A stretch of 64,000 bases of DNA from Roridomyces roridus (taxonomy: Eukaryota > Basidiomycota > Agaricomycetes > Agaricales > Mycenaceae), in contig JARKIF010000036.1 of assembly GCA_029378245.1 (NCBI GenBank), positions 372,001-436,000 on the forward strand. The letters run 5' to 3'. Below are positions 12,340-24,261 of this stretch, piece after piece. Within the stretch, counting starts at the first letter, position 1. Every line of letters starts with the position of its first letter. The notes below the pieces were generated by a model, which was not told the DNA's origin, made no database searches, and worked only from the letters and a program-made list of their open reading frames with translations. The position numbers and the translations under genes are program-made.

Positions 12340-13027
12340 CGCACCTGCCGCGGAGATATGCCCTGTGGGAGACACCCCAGCGCTGCACCGTCCATCAAGT
12401 CAGCGTTCATGCGGGTCTTCCGCTCACGAGCAGCCTCGCCCACGGAGGAGAAGTGACCGCCTGATCCCGAGGGCTGAGAAGCAGAGCTCTGGTTCGGGCG
12501 GTTAGACTGGTGGTGTATGAGACGGTGGTCAAAACAGAGAGGGAAATACGGACCGTGTCTGCAGAGTCTGCAGACACTTTTTTGCCCAGAGTAGGACCCT
12601 GGCACGCTCAGTGAGATTGGATCGAATGGAAAAAAGTACTAGTGACGCACCGGGTCCCCCGGTCCATCATGCTGCATGCCACGGCAGCCGCACACACATA
12701 TGGCGAGAAGTGTGACCTGTTCAGAGACGTCTCCAAGCAGTGTGGGTGGGCAGAACTTGCGGCACGACCCCTTGAAGGGGCAGTCCGAATTGGTGCACCG
12801 GGACAGATCCGACCAGGCGACCATCTAGCATGCCATGAAGGACTATCACGGCTGAAGATGCCCGGAGAACTCACCGTGGGGATCGGTTTTGACAGAGAAG
12901 GAGGGTGAAAATAGGACGGCGAGCTGGATGCAGAAGAAGAGCGATGGATGTCGTTTTCTTTGTTTGACGGCGCGTCCCACTGCACAGTTTGAGTCAGCGG
13001 ATACTTATCTGTGGAGATCATACGCAT
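12340..13027 (-). CDS. Hypothetical protein with a cysteine cluster (CxC-type), agaric-like
   Basis: Probable multi-exon gene. Exon 1 starts at the ATG ending at 13027 and encodes a Ser/Pro-rich segment. A gtgagt donor follows SKPIPT. Exon 2 encodes RCTNSDCPFKGSCRKFC and then ICVCGCRGMQHDGPGDP, eight cysteines that look metal binding. After a gtgcgt donor (at about 12650) come a Ser-rich stretch and EAARERKTRMNADL. Proteins with a CxCGCxGxQH signature followed by Ser-rich sequence and an AAxxRxxR segment occur in agaric genomes without assigned function, as far as I remember. The 3' end is unclear: it runs into the integrase relic, with which it is out of phase. Function unknown; I am not certain the locus is still a gene. 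Confidence 0.45.
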
Positions 13028-14378
13028 CAACCTACTAGTACGCTTCAGGATACACGTGGTTAAAGCCGCGTGATCAGGGACAGGAAACCGGAGAGCAATG
13101 GAATAGAAGTGGGAAAAGTAAACTGGCCCCTATTCCGCAGGCGCGTCGTGTAACAGCACGTGTAGTTGTGATCCACGGAAGCAGATCTAGAGATGTCACC
13201 CGCGTGGTTGCCATCAGGCTGGATGTGATTCTTGTGAAATCATCAGATGCAAACCGTCAGCCAGGGCCAGGTTGTCGGTCATATTCGTGTTGTGAACAGT
13301 CCGCAGATGCCATGTGAACGGGGTTTAGAGATGCAACGCGAGCGGAAACGATATGAGCTGCGGTGCCAAGCAAGATGCGATCCAACCAGGTATGTTGTAT
13401 CTGAAAACCCTGTAAAATTGTGCTAATTTTTGCACAGTATATCGCCCATACAAAAAGAACCATGCCATCGTAGCTAATGTTCACTTCAATATTCATGTCA
13501 GTGAATACAGAATTCCCAACAAACGGCGGACGAACCTGGACCTCTGACACGGCTGAGAAATTTCCAAAGTCTGGGCGATCCATACCGTCAAAGGTGACAT
13601 TGTATCCAAAGGAGCTCGAAGGTAGATGAAGCTACAAGCAGAAGGGAACTGACGGAATGAGCGTCGAGTTAGGAGTCCGAAACGCCAAGCATGTAAGTAG
13701 CATACTAGCATTCGAGTCAGAGGCGTGTGGGCGGATGGATATTTCTCCAGACAGACAGACGGCTGGTCAAGTGGAATACTGGGGTGAACACGGCCAGCGG
13801 CAGCCTGCAGTGAATATGCCGAGTCTGTCGGGATATTTGTCGACCGCCCATTTTTCGACCTGACGGGACGGAAAATGAGGTGGAGACGATGGCTTCTGAA
13901 GAGAGACCGGGATACCTCGTTTTCGTAGGCTCTTTGTTCAATCTTCGTTTTCATGTGCTGTTCGTAGTTGGACATGGTCGACAATATTGAAAGACGTCTC
14001 GTTCTTGGAAGATTCCTGGGTATCCTATCCTTCTCCCGGAGAATTGGTCCATCCTTCTTCTGAAATGGAAGGAAGACGAGCAGATGCGATGGAGCGGGCG
14101 CGGAAAAGCTGTTACGAGGTGTGTTGCCAAGGGAGATGAGCATGACTCGATTTACGGCACGGCAGCTGCCGAAACTGCTTCGCGCTCTTCGCGTGCCTCG
14201 TTCCTCCTCTTTTTTTCGTCTTTTCCTAAGCGCTCGCTGCAGCCCAGCCTTTCTCCAGACGCTGGACGCGTATTTTTCTGCATAGATTCGACGGGTGGGC
14301 CGTGTCTCGGTCTCACCTTTCCCAATTGGCTCTTTGATATACTTCCGCTTTTTCATCACCACTCTCCATTCTACCACC
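13028..14378. other. Intergenic region and 5' region of the C2H2 gene
   Basis: Long frames on both strands (for example minus 13493-14428) carry no recognisable domain and have mixed composition. The last 150 bp is pyrimidine-rich, as expected for a fungal promoter and 5' leader, with gatata at about 14335. Confidence 0.4.
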
Positions 14379-16515
14379 ATGCAGAGCCCTCTCCTGCACC
14401 AGATCTCGTCCATGAGAGACTCGCTCATGCACGACGACGCCCAGAACTACCACAGTCTCGCTGGTATGGCCCACCAGCCCCGCTCTGTCCACGGGGGCCT
14501 CCCGCTTGCCAGCCTCGCGAGCAGCAGCGGTGGCTTGGCCTCCACCATCCTCGACATCGCCGCTACCTCTTCCTCGCACCTCTCAGCGTCCACTAGCTCT
14601 ACCTCCTCCTTTGAGCAGTCCAAATCCGATGCGGATCTCGCCCACTACCTCGCTACCTCAAACACTACCGCAAGGAACGACCCATCGCCCGCCCACTCTC
14701 TCAATCGAGAGCCGACGCTCATGAGCACCAGCCTCAGTGGTGGCTGGGGCTCTGGCCACATTTTCGACCGTCAAGGCTCATTTTCAGTATCTTGGGGCGA
14801 CTCGATGCCTTCTATCCACTCGACTACAGCACCGCCCATAGAGGCCACACCTTCCTCTTCCTCGTCATCCTCCACCACGGCGTCGACGACAGACGCAGCT
14901 CCAGAGCCAGCGAGCATACGGCCCTACCACGCCCGTGGCGAGTCGTATCTTCTCCCGCCCATCCCGAGCCACTCCCCAGACCACACCTGGTCTCCAAGCA
15001 CCTCCCTCGATCCCAGTGCCTTCACTGCCCCGCTCTCCCACCCCGTATCCCCGACCCTCATTCACTACCGCGTTAACGTCAACACGGGTCCTCGCATGCC
15101 CATTCAGCGTATGTCGTCCCCGCACGAGCACGAGCAGCGATACGTCACCCTCGCTGAGATCACTGCCCTCCCGAGCGCGCCTATCCCTCGTTCGACGAGT
15201 AGCAGTGCTGGCGGATCTAGAGGCAAGAGGCGCTTCTCGGACGAGGAGGAAGTCGAGGAGGGCATGGCGTCCAAACGTCCGCGGCTGTTCCTGCGCGACA
15301 TCAGTGGGAGCGCAGCTGCTCCGAGTCCTCCCAGCCAGACATCTGGGTCTGGGTCGCCTGTGGAGAGTGGCTCCCGATCTGCGGGTGATGTCGGTGGAAA
15401 AGACGATGAGGAGGAGGAAGAAGAAGACGACGACGACGAAGAGTATGGGGATGGGGATGAGAGCGATAGCAGCTTCGATGCGGATGATAGCGGGGAGTTT
15501 GTGCCTGGGCGGCGGTCTACACGAACGACGGCTACGCGTAGACGACCGGCCAAGCAGCGGGAGAGGGAGGAGGGTTCTGGGAAAGGCAAGGCACCAGCCA
15601 AGCGCGTGGTGTCGTACGAGAAGACCACGGGCTCGAGTCGCAGGAGTGGTGGTGCACGCAAGCTTCGGAGCGCAGCAGAGGCGCTGAGGGTTGTTACAGA
15701 GATGGCGAATGCAAGCAAGGCCAGCGGGCGGGAGGCCTCTGTATCTGCGCCTGCCCTCTCTCCCTCTCCTCCTGTCATGGACGTCCATTCTCCTGATGCG
15801 TTGACGCTGGACCCCGAGCTCGAGCCTGGGCTCGTCTTTTCCTCCGAATCCACGTCCAGTGCCGTCAAGACCGAAGCTGACGCTGCTGGCATATACGGCG
15901 GTGGCTTGGGCTCGTTACCTTCGTCGTCCGACTCCAGCTCCTCCACTCCTGCCAATCCATACGCTGTCTATTCACCCTCCGCGATGCTCTCGCCTCCCCA
16001 AGCTGGGAACGCTCTCTACCCTCACAGCCCGTACGCCATGAACTTCACCATGTCTGCCGGCGGTGCTTACCCCTTTGCGCTTGCGACCTCCCTTACTGGG
16101 CCGGGTACGGGACCGCATTACTCGCCCTTGTCGTCCTACTACATGCCACCGCCTTCTCGCCCTCGACGCAGTTGCGCCTCTCTGCCTGTCCCTGTCCCGA
16201 ATCTCATCAAGAAGAGCCGTGGGCGACGGGTGCCTGCGCCGGAGGAGGCGGGTGCGGGTGGTCCGTCTGGGGAGCAACGGACGTTTGTGTGTACGGTGGA
16301 GGGATGTGGCAAGTGTTTTGTGCGTGGGGAGCATTTGAAGAGGCATATGAGGAGTATTCATACGTATGAGAAACGTGAGTTTTCTCCCACTTTTTCGCGT
16401 TTTGGGGAGTTGCTGACGGTGTGGGGTAGCTCATTTGTGTCCGTATGAGGGCTGTGGCAAGACGTTTAGTCGACGGGATAACCTTGCGCAGCATGCGAGG
16501 ATACATCTTGGGTGA
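14379..16515 (+). CDS. C2H2 zinc-finger transcription factor (Msn2/Msn4-like finger pair)
   Basis: Nuclear DNA-binding regulator. The start at 14379 has a good fungal context (ccaccATGc). Exon 1 (14379-16374) is one long frame and exon 2 (16430-16515) is joined by a 55-bp intron. Two tandem C2H2 fingers sit at the extreme C-terminus. The first is CTVEGCGKCFVRGEHLKRHM ending in RSIHTYEK; the second is CPYEGCGKTFSRRDNLAQHA ending in RIHLG. The intron splits the linker, giving TYEKPHLCP. The roughly 610 residues before the fingers are Ser/Pro/Thr-rich and look disordered. They include an acidic run (EEEEEEDDDDEEYGDGDESD at about codons 343-362), basic stretches such as RRRPAKQRER, and low-complexity serine runs. 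The finger pair and spacing resemble stress-response element binders, but that function is inference. Confidence 0.93.
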
Positions 16516-17338
16516 TGCGTCTATCCTTCCTTCCGTCCTTCATCGTCCTCCCTTCCTCCTCGACGCACCCGGAGTCACCGCATCTTTAGAAACCCCAAGA
16601 ACGAATTATCGAATCAAGAATCCCCAAAATCTGTTGTTGTATACGTATCCCTCGGACCTCCTCCTCCTCCTCCGATGTATTCATCACATCACATGTATCC
16701 CTATCTCCAGCCCGATTCTTGTTGTACGAGCGAGCGCGTCTCCCTACCTTACCTGCCCTTGCCCACCTATCATCCCTTCCCTCCCTCCCTACTCTACAAA
16801 ACTTGATAAATCATAACACAGATACGTTTCGGTTAGCTACGCTACAACATCATTACAATTACAATTTATCCTATCCTATCCTATGAGTCGTTTTTTTTTG
16901 GTGTTAGATTCTGCAATTGCGAATCGAATGGCCGTGGGGCGAATGTTTGTTCGAGCTTTTGAATGGAATGACTGAGAAGCACATTTATCTGGCGCCAGTG
17001 AGACGCCTGGTACTACATTCTCGGCTGCCTATTCTCTGAGTCGCTCTGCCGGGACCCGCCTCGCCGTGGTCATGTCCATCGGAATTTCTCGGTTTGGAAG
17101 ATGAACATTGAATGCGAGTAGTGTTTTGCCGGCTACGGCTTGAAGCCCGAAGCCGGCAAAGCCGGGGTCCGGCTCTCTCGGCCGACAGCCATACAGCTCT
17201 TGGCCACAACTCCCTTCCTCTCGCTGCTGTACGACACTGCACGCGCAACACAGCCTGGTCGCATGTATTCTTGGCCTATCTACACCAAGGCTGTCACGCC
17301 GGCGCTTGTATCCCTCTTCTCGTCTTACCACCACCACC
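16516..17338. other. Intergenic region
   Basis: The first 350 bp is pyrimidine-rich with repeated ctcctcctcctcc and ttatcctatcctatcc words, probably 3' UTR and terminator of the C2H2 gene. The remainder should be the promoter of the next gene. I see no further coding sequence. Confidence 0.5.
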
Positions 17339-19616
17339 ATGAACAATGGACCTCCCTTCAGCTCGGAATTCTCCTTCGGAAGCGGGCCAGATCTTCCCCA
17401 GTAAGTCTTGGCCACCTCTGCTAGCCTCCCAATTCATGTGTTCACGTCCTTCATCCAGGTATCCGGGCGCCTTTTTCCCAGCGTCGCAGCACCTCGCAGT
17501 CCACGGCGGCAACTTCACTAGCAATGTACATATTCACGGGGAGCCTTCCGATTCTATTGTCTTCTCCGGTACGTGTAAACTCAGCGTGAACATTGTCCTC
17601 ATTCTCCTTTGAAAGATTACAGGCAGATACGTCGTGGAGATATCGATCTCAGAAAAGAAATCATTCTCGATACCACATCTTCTCAAGTCCATGCGATGGA
17701 TCGCAGAACCAATGCGCGCCGCATTTACTCAGCAAAGATCCATGGTGTAGAGTCCGAGAGGGCGGTTGTCGTCTACCGTGGTGACAATGCTGAAGAGGTA
17801 TGTACTTGCGTATCTCTGTGGATTTCTCTGCAACTCAATTCTGTGATGCAGGAATGGCGCCAATATATTGAACGACACTCACGAGTTTGGTATGTCCCGA
17901 GCGACGAGTCACCATATCATCATTACATGGACATGGTCACCCAGGCACGGGCCGACGATCCTTCAAATCTTCGGAGTTGCAAGTTTCTCCGGTTTACATG
18001 CAGTGGTGGCGCACGATGGTATGTTTCCTGTGCAATTCTTGAAGGCTTTGATTTCACAGTTTCTGAACCCCAGATTTGCTCTCGAACGATGATTTTATTG
18101 AACTGCGTCGCCCATCGCCTGTGATGACTGTATATCTCTATGCTTGCTGGGTATGTCTATGTAAATTTATCCCCTCGCAGCATTCTGTCTCAGGATTTTG
18201 AATTACCCAGGGAGCCGACTTTAAGGTGAGACTGACAAGTTGCCCACGGCCTTGTCAACAACCGATCTCATTCAATTCACGAGCATTATTGGCAATGGAA
18301 AGCAACAAGAAACTGGTAAGAGAGTCAACGCCGTCGATCCCACATTGTTTTACTATTCCGCCGTAGGACGAGGAGCCGGAGACTCGATGGGTCAGACTTT
18401 CAACCAATCGGCTTTGTGTGGAACTAGCGGACAGCGAATCGTGGCCGAGGCCTGATTACCCAACTCCGGATGACATAACCACACCGGACGAGCAACAAAC
18501 ACCGTTGGCGCAGCTGAATGATGCAAATTCAGAGACCAGAGCCATGGAAATTCTCTCTGTCAAAATTTATCATGAGGTTTGTTTTCGTTATCTGCCAGCG
18601 CACGTGGTGGATTCGATCCCCTGGGAAATCTCAGAGGTTCCTCTTGGGGCTCTGATGTTCCATCCTTTGAGGGAATCTTCCCAAGACGTGATTTTCCATC
18701 GCTCGGGGGAACCTTTCGAGGCTGTGGCTGGGGGGGCTCTCAGCGATATCCACGATTTCCCCCGCGCCCTGGAATGGCATGGTTTCAAAGCCTCCCAGTG
18801 GCCTGCAGTCGTCTTTAATCGGCGCACAGCGACTGGCTGGACACGGTAGCACGTTTCCAGCGTTGGATTATGGAAACCCTTGCTGATCATTATTGACCTA
18901 AAGGTTCAAGGCGCCGGAGATCTACCACTACAGCATATATGCCTCACTGGTTGCGGGCAATCCTTGGTTCTCCCAGGCAAATCACATCTTCCAACGTTTA
19001 AACATTGCCTCGAGGCATGAAGATTATGGTAGTTTCCGTCCCAATTCGTCGGAGAGGCAGTTCATTGACTTTGGCTGTAGTATTTGTTGAACAGGTAGTA
19101 TTCGAACTGTGCATCCTGCCCCATCAAGGCCGCACCCACACGGATATCTCTTTGTCTGCCCTTTAGAGCATTTCAAGAGCAGTAGAGTCTCATTGGCATG
19201 GCCTCAATTTCCCTGGTTCTGGTGCTTGGACCCGTTGGGAATCCCACCTTTGACGCCGGAAGCTGCCCAGAGTTTGGGATTCCCCGAGATCAAGCAGAGA
19301 GCAAACCTCCGAGGTCGTCGCTGGGACACAAAAATCTATGAAGGGCTACGGAAATTTCACGCAGCGAAAGGCTTCGATCCATATAGTCAAGATCTTGCAA
19401 AACACCTTGGGGTTCCCTTGATGGAAGTTGCGGGTGATAGGGAAACTTTGCACGCGCATGGTCAGTTTCATTGCCCTACCCTCGACTCTCGGATTGACAA
19501 TTGTTCAAGTTGACGGAACTGAGGATGAGATGGCGGACATCGATGTGGCCGAATCACAATCATCCGAGGACATAGTTGAGCCACCGCGCACGAGGAGCAA
19601 ACACCGGTATTGGTGA
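17339..19616 (+). CDS. Agaric-expanded protein with kinase-like N-terminal segment, function unknown
   Basis: Multi-exon gene starting at ATG 17339 (caccaccATGa). Exon 1 ends at a gtaagt donor after DLP; the next exon reads FFPASQHLAVHGGNFTSNV. Later exons give GDIDLRKEIILD, RRIYSAKIHG, AVVVYRGDNAEE, EWRQYIERHSRV, ILQIFGVASFSGLHAVVAHD and MTVYLYACW. Then come LSTNRLCVELADS, WFSQANHIFQRLNI and GYLFVCPLEHF. The C-terminal part shows FWCLDPLGIPPLTPEAAQSL and RRWDTKIYEGLRKFHAAKGF. The order matches a large agaric protein family that I recall. The stretch from RRIYSAK to LHAVVAHD resembles the N-lobe of a protein kinase but I see no HRD or DFG, so activity is unlikely. One stop-containing interval around 18230-18400 needs an intron I could not place exactly, so minor damage is possible. 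Confidence 0.75.
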
Positions 19617-20024
19617 AGGAGGAACCGTATAGTTCAACCTTGAAATTTTATGTGGACTCCTTGTTTGCAGCGTCGAAACAATCACCACAAATGTGCCCGC
19701 CGGTCGTCTACGATATATACAGATCTTTTCTCTGCGTGTAGGACCCGTCGCCGCTTATGTGTCCTATCCTGTATGCACCTCTTGAGGTGAAAAGCTCAGC
19801 AAAAAACGATGAACACTCCGCCATTCTATCCTACTGATACAAAATTCGTAAGCAGCAGGCGACTCGAAAAATAAAAACACAAATACATACAGCAGATAAC
19901 AGAGCAGATAAAAAAGCCAGAGGAACATAAAGTAAAATACATCATTCCACATCTACATCGCAGAATTTTTGTGGTTGAATTCGATTTAATTTGTAGGATT
20001 TGATGTGCAACGGGGTGAATTGTA
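19617..20024. other. AT-rich intergenic region
   Basis: Contains the probable 3' UTR of the preceding gene and an AT-rich stretch (about 19860-20000). No gene is supported; the minus-strand frame here is only low-complexity hydrophobic sequence. Confidence 0.5.
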
Positions 20025-20410
20025 GTCTGATTGCAAAGTCTGACCCTTGGCAGGGGCCCGACCAATGACGTCAAGAGCCCGATTGGGTCGTGCCACGTGA
20101 TTGTTTTGCTCGCGCATGTTCGAGCCCGCTCCGAGGTGTCTATTTTCCCTTGGCTCGTTTCGAGCCATGCATCCTGTCCAGTCCATTCCTTATTACTTTG
20201 AATCCATAAAACATGATTTTCTTTGATTTGGGGTCCTATCTGAGGTGGTCCTGTGTGATCATGTGAGTAAAGTCAATTTAAGATAGTTGACAAGCTGCGG
20301 GTTCGAACCGACGCGGGCAAAAGAGTCACGTGGGACTACCCAACTGAGCATTTGACGTCATTGGTCGGGCCCCTGCCAAAGGGCCGAGTTTGATAACAGA
20401 CTCTATAATC
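20025..20410. mobile_element. Foldback/MITE-like element with about 70-80-bp inverted ends
   Basis: The left end contains cttggcaggggcccgacc followed by aatgacgtcaa and cacgtga. The right end, on the opposite strand, contains ctttggcaggggcccgacc, aatgacgtcaa and cacgtga in the same order. The inverted ends are roughly three quarters identical over about 80 bp and enclose about 200 bp with no coding sequence. The centre holds gggttcgaacc, a tRNA T-arm-like word. I could not define a target-site duplication. Confidence 0.65.
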
Positions 20411-20484
20411 AATCTACATACGTGTATCGTCAGATTGTCTAGAGTCTGTCTACGAGAGACTAGGTGAATTGGACCTGCCCATAC

Positions 20485-20734
20485 CTTTCGGAGCATCGTA
20501 AAACACGACGGTGCGTCCGTGGTCTAGATCGAACCGTGGGACCGCGCTGTGGCCGTGGGTGTGCCGAGACATTTGACGGTGTTGCGAATGCATATCATTG
20601 AGTGGCTCGGAGTACCGCCCATCGCGACTGCTACCGAGCGCCGCGTTCGCCGGCGAGAATTGGACGGAGACTCCATGGAGGTTCAGGTGGGCCGCGGCAT
20701 AGGCGGTCGATTCCTTGCGGCGGGATGTGGGCAT
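20485..20734 (-). pseudogene. Possible orphan first exon next to the foldback element
   Basis: A minus-strand frame from ATG (20734) encodes MPTSRRKESTAYAAAHLNLH and further ordinary-looking protein sequence to VVFYDAPK, then meets a consensus donor (GTATGG) at 20484. No following exon can be found, because the foldback element starts only about 75 bp downstream on this strand. It could be a first exon cut off by that insertion, or a chance frame. No family is recognised. Confidence 0.25.
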
Positions 20735-21870
20735 TATTGTTGTAGGATTGATCCGCACATTGCTACATGTTTTCTTGGTTGGAAATCCCCTTCCTGTTAC
20801 CATCCCATACAACCTTATTTCACACCATTCCCAATCCCCGTTTCCATAGCCATCCCACACTTACTTCATATTTCCATTCCCATAGTTACATGCATGTATT
20901 CAAGCTGCAGTTGCTGGTGGAATGCACAATCACTTTCTTCCCATACAAAAATTATGTGTACCTTCGATGTGTCTAATTTCCGGGTGCTACTTGGGACCGT
21001 TTCTATGTTTCACTTTCAAACCTTTACGAGCAGGCGCGCCGAATGAATTCAGGTGGTAGTGAGCTGCACTGCATAAATGGCCCCAGGATGATTTTAATCC
21101 GAGCTTGCGGCTCATTGTTTAAACACCGAGGCGACGGCGATCGATTCTGTGGCAAAATTCCGTGGAGCTAGGCATCATATGGAACTGTAAGCAGGTAAGG
21201 AGGGTTAGCCTGTGCTCAATTCACACCAGTGACACCACGTTCAGGCACTCCATTTCTCGGCGACCGAGCCCGGCTTTGGTATGTTGGTATGTTCAGCGGA
21301 AGTGGGAAACCCATTCTGGCGAGCACGCAGAGGCCTTCCGAGTTCTCTTCTTGCGGAGACCTGCAAATAAGTAGCTCAAGTCGGTGCCGCCGACAGTGCG
21401 GAAAATCACGATGATTCGTAATCGACGGAGAGGTGAGCATGCGGCCATCAGACTGTCATTTGATTACCGCTTTCCTTCTCCTCCCTCGTTTCTTCCGTGT
21501 CGCTCTTGTGTCGCTTTGAAGGCCCTCGGAATCCACTGCCTACCCGGGTCTACCATTGAACCCTGTTCTTTTGGAACTTGGAACCAGCAACACCGAGGGC
21601 TCTCGGCAGCGTGGGCTCCACCGCGGCCTCAAGCCAGCTCCTTCAGGACGTTACCATGTCTGGACTCGGTCTTTGATTCTGAAATGCAACAGCTTACGTC
21701 CTCCATGTGGCCAAACGGAGACTTCCCACGCAGAAGTGAGGTATTTTTCCACCGCCGGTAAATGGTGGGCAGATTTGGTATGGACCGTTTCGATGAGCGA
21801 TCCTCGGGGCTAATATTGGACAGGCCCAAATGCCTTTCCCCAATTGCTTGTAGGACGGACACTGCATCTC
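20735..21870. other. Intergenic region upstream of the copper radical oxidase
   Basis: No convincing gene. Several overlapping short frames exist on both strands without motifs. The region ends in the promoter of the next gene. Confidence 0.45.
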
Positions 21871-21875
21871 TCAAG

Positions 21876-21883
21876 GTATAAAA
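21876..21883 (+). promoter_or_regulatory. TATA box of the copper radical oxidase gene
   Basis: The sequence tataaaag stands about 50 bp upstream of the start codon of a secreted oxidase, a normal position for a strong fungal TATA promoter with a short leader. A second instance of the same arrangement occurs before the secreted-protein genes near 51658 and 56886. Confidence 0.7.
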
Positions 21884-21931
21884 GGGCCAGGCATTCGTCG
21901 AGTGTCCTCACCGCAGTTCACTACTTCCAAC

Positions 21932-23957
21932 ATGCGCTCCACGTTCCTCTCTCTCCTCCCCTTTGTTCGCCTCGCCTTGGCCCAGAACACCTGGTCCTTT
22001 GTGCAGCAGGGAAACTCTGGCATCATCCCCCTTGAGCTCATCACGCTCTCGCCGACGCTCGCACTGATGTATGACCGCCCCTACACCAACCCGCTCAAGC
22101 TCCCTGACGGCGAGCCCGCGTGGGCCGGTCTTTGGCATTTGGACACCAACACGGCGACACCACTCAGAACAATTACCAACACATTCTGGTGAATTTCATA
22201 TAGTCTTCCACAACTTATTTGCTAACTTGGGAATTTCAGTGCTAGCGGGGGTTTCATCTCAAACGGTACTCATGTTGCTGTTGGTGGCCAACCTCTCGAC
22301 GCCATCCCTGGGTGGGGGAACGCTACTGACGGCACAATGGGCATCCGCCTCTTTGGTCCCTGCACCTCCGCGGACGGAACCGGCCCTGGATGCACCGTCT
22401 TCGAGGACCCGGCTACTTTGCACCTTGTTAGAACACGTTGGTATCCCACAGCCGTGCGCATTGCCGATGGCAGTCTCTTCATCATGGGTGGCAGCGACAT
22501 CCTGACCACCTTCAACGCCCCCGACATTGCACAGAACAACTACGAGTTCTTCCCCCCGCGTGCGGGCGAGGAGGGCACCGTGAGGGACAGCAAATTCTTG
22601 AATGACACTCTCCCAGCCAACCTCTTCCCTCGGTATGTTGTGCATCTTGCTCGGCTGGTTAACTACTGACTTTGGAACACAGTTCAATGATGCTTCCTTC
22701 CGGCCACATCCTCATGATTGCCAACAACCAATCCGTCATATACGACATCGACACCAACACCGAGCTCATGCGTCTTCCTGAGCTCCCTAACGGCGTCCGC
22801 ATTGGTGTCCCCTTCGACGGTTTCGCCCAGCTGCTCCCACTCTCTCCCCCGCTCTACGAGCCCACCGTTATCGCCTGCGGTGGCTCCAACAAGCCCGACA
22901 CCATCACATTGGAGGAGATGTCCGTCAACGACGTTGCTTCGACTCAATGCCAGCGTATCACGTTGACTGCCGCAGGTGTCGCTGCTGGATGGGAGATTGA
23001 TCATCTGCCGGAGCCCCGGGTCATGGCTGAGACCGTCATCTTGCCCAGCGGTGATGTCTACATCCTCAACGGCGCGCATACTGGGTAAGTCGCACGGTTC
23101 AATTTACACAAGTGCTGATATACTCAATGTAAATCAGGTACTCGGGATATCCTTCCGTCGGCGATTCGGGAGCCACCGGCACCAATGCGGCTAACCCTGC
23201 GCAGCAGGGTATCATGTACAAGAGCACATTGCCCTTGGGTCAAAGGTATTTGTGTAAACTGTTTCCTCCGACCTTCTTACTCATATTTTGGACAAAGAAT
23301 CACTCAGTCTGGCATCCCCACGAGCCCCATCCCGCGTATGTACCACTCCGCTGCGACACTCACGGCCAAAGGGTATGTTCTTACACTTTCACAACTTCTG
23401 GTTGTTGACGTTGCTCAGAAACATCATGGTTGCGGCCTCCAACCCACACCCCTTCGTCCTCACTGCTGACAACAACCCTAACAATCTGTCCTTCCCCTCG
23501 GAGTACCGCGTCGAGTACCTCAGCCCCGACTTTATCACTAACAACTCGCCCCGCCCCGTCATCTCAAAGTCTCCGTCTCAGCTCGCGTTCAACGCGAACG
23601 GTACGCTCACGGTCACTATCCCGGCCACCCTTGCTGCCGGTGAACTCCAGGGTATGCTCTGTCCATCTGCATTTATGAACTCTTGACTCACACCGAATAG
23701 TCTCGTTGATGGACATGGGCTTCGTCACTCACGGATGGCACGCCGGCTCCCGCCTCGTCTTCCTCGAGCACACCCTCTCGGGCAGCACTCTCACCATCAC
23801 GGCTCCCCCCAACGGCAACATTTACCCCCCAGGCCCTGCTTGGATCTACGTCGTCGCGGATGGTGTCTGGAGCGAGGGTGTCCAGATCATGATTGGTGAC
23901 GGTGGAAACCCACCCCGTCCCGCTCAAGGTGTGCCGGTGACCATCACCAGTCTTTGA
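21932..23957 (+). CDS. Secreted copper radical oxidase (AA5_1, glyoxal oxidase-like)
   Basis: Predicted extracellular oxidase that converts aldehydes or alcohols with O2 to acids or aldehydes and H2O2, feeding lignin-degrading peroxidases. Seven exons: 21932-22188, 22240-22632, 22683-23084, 23138-23245, 23298-23372, 23419-23651 and 23701-23957; all introns are about 46-53 bp and in phase. A signal peptide (MRSTFLSLLPFVRLALA) is followed by the kelch-like seven-bladed propeller. The Cys-Tyr cofactor and copper ligands are visible: Cys in TFCASGG, Tyr in RWYPTAV, the Tyr-His pair in PRMYHSAATL, and His in GFVTHGWH. The C-terminal Ig-like domain ends VPVTITSL. At about 570 residues without extra domains (no WSC repeats) it fits simple glyoxal-oxidase-type enzymes; the substrate is not determinable. 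Confidence 0.95.
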
Positions 23958-24211
23958 AGTTGCAGGCTCGCAGCCAAATAAATAAATAATGTAGTGTCTT
24001 TCTTTCCTTGTTATGGTTTCTGGTAGAATCAAGTTAATTATTGTGAATCCAATTCGTCATCCATCTCACACTCCGACAAAGGTCGATGTATCTCTCATCA
24101 ACTCTTGGCTTCAGAGTCTCGCCGCTGTGTAGTTAAGTTACCAACTAGCATCGCTGGCCCTGAGCATTCATTCGAGGCGTTTTCAAGTGATGGGGTCGTC
24201 GAGGGTCTGTG

Positions 24212-24261
24212 GAAAAAGAAACTACGCACCATCGTATATTCCCGACCCCGATTCGAACGGG
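24212..24261 (-). repeat. B-box/T-run unit a (tRNA T-arm-like, SINE-like)
   Basis: On the minus strand CCCGTTCGAATCGGGG forms a tRNA T-arm hairpin and Pol III B-box; 28 nt further is a T5 run. It is followed upstream by a block (tgtctagacttgtgcagatgg on plus) also found at unit b. Confidence 0.6.

Noticed and set aside
11180..13640. Terminal inverted repeats around the integrase relic
   Set aside because: Short shared words (tatactgtgcaaaaat, aaatttc.caaa.tctg) occur on both sides in inverse order but I could not align the flanks over more than about 20 bp.
13493..14428. Minus-strand ORF of 311 codons upstream of the C2H2 gene
   Set aside because: It overlaps the promoter and start of a well-supported plus-strand gene, is Arg/Ser-rich with no domain, and looks like a chance frame.
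14865..15955. Long minus-strand frames inside the C2H2 gene
   Set aside because: They are antisense shadows of the low-complexity Ser/Pro/acidic coding region (Arg- or Ser-run translations).
20298..20312. gggttcgaacc as a B-box unit
   Set aside because: The core is good but neither strand has a T run at the usual distance; it is treated as part of the foldback element.
20549..21046. Plus-strand ORF of 165 codons
   Set aside because: The composition shifts midway, it has no recognisable motif, and its first half is antisense to the better candidate exon on the minus strand.
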